Of a DNA stretch of 5,403 nt, positions 5,342-5,403 are shown in pieces (position 1 is the first letter of the stretch; every line of letters starts with the position of its first letter). The stretch comes from Akkermansiaceae bacterium (GTDB lineage: Bacteria > Verrucomicrobiota > Verrucomicrobiia > Verrucomicrobiales > Akkermansiaceae), in the NCBI GenBank assembly GCA_023300205.1, contig JALZVD010000193.1, positions 1 to 5,403 of the forward strand, given 5' to 3'. The notes below the pieces were generated by a model. It worked only from the letters and a program-made list of their open reading frames with translations, had not been told where the DNA came from and searched no databases. A program made the translations under genes and the position numbers.

Positions 5342-5403
5342 ATGCCCGCACTCATCAAAATTCTCCTCTACTCCCTCCTCTTCATCATCCCCATGCTCCT
5401 CAT
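5342..5403 (+). CDS. N-terminus of a membrane or secreted protein, cut by the right edge
   Basis: An ATG at 5342 opens a frame that continues to the window end, giving 20 complete codons. The peptide begins MPALIKILLYSLLF and continues IIPMLL. This is one lysine followed by an uninterrupted hydrophobic run, typical of a signal peptide or a first transmembrane helix. It lies 37 bp after the hisA stop codon on the same strand, so it could be co-transcribed with hisA. Codons end almost entirely in C or A, as in hisA, which supports a real coding sequence. No Shine-Dalgarno motif is visible. The function cannot be judged from so short a piece. Confidence 0.55.
   Translation, partial: MPALIKILLYSLLFIIPMLL

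Overview
The window reads as ordinary chromosomal DNA from a bacterium, most likely of the Planctomycetes-Verrucomicrobia-Chlamydiae group, with Verrucomicrobia my best guess. This placement is inference. It rests on a histone H1-like lysine-repeat protein, a secreted formylglycine-generating enzyme (typical of sulfatase-rich bacteria), a HisA of the eukaryotic HIS6 type, and the general lack of Shine-Dalgarno motifs before the start codons. I see no RNA genes, CRISPR array, insertion sequence or phage gene.

Layout, left to right. Positions 1-391 (minus) hold the first 130 codons of a lysine-rich H1-like protein that runs off the left edge. Positions 392-560 are non-coding and include a possible terminator for purD. 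Positions 561-1811 (minus) are a complete purD (purine synthesis). Positions 1865-2281 (minus) are a small RimB-like/COG4067 retropepsin-type protein. Positions 2282-2543 are the longest non-coding stretch, with several overlapping inverted repeats and a short GT run. Positions 2544-2963 (minus) are an acidic 139-residue protein of unknown function. It follows, by 21 bp, a 497-residue lipoprotein-type formylglycine-generating enzyme at 2985-4478 (minus). A 55-bp gap then separates that gene from the divergent hisA at 4534-5304 (plus). A hydrophobic N-terminus beginning at 5342 (plus) runs off the right edge.

The genes do not form one pathway. purD and hisA are housekeeping biosynthesis genes. 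The formylglycine-generating enzyme activates sulfatases and, if its signal sequence is real, would do so outside the cytoplasm. The H1-like protein is expected to bind DNA. Two transcription groups look likely: the formylglycine enzyme with the 139-residue protein (minus), and hisA with the following membrane or secreted protein (plus). The RimB-like gene and purD may also be co-transcribed.

A window-wide trait is strong strand asymmetry at third codon positions. Minus-strand genes use mostly G or T there, while hisA on the plus strand uses almost only C or A. This suggests that the minus strand is the leading strand. I found no convincing undescribed system. The items most worth a second look are the lipoprotein architecture of the formylglycine-generating enzyme, the eukaryotic-type HisA, the self-similar 139-residue protein and the structured 2341-2444 intergenic segment.
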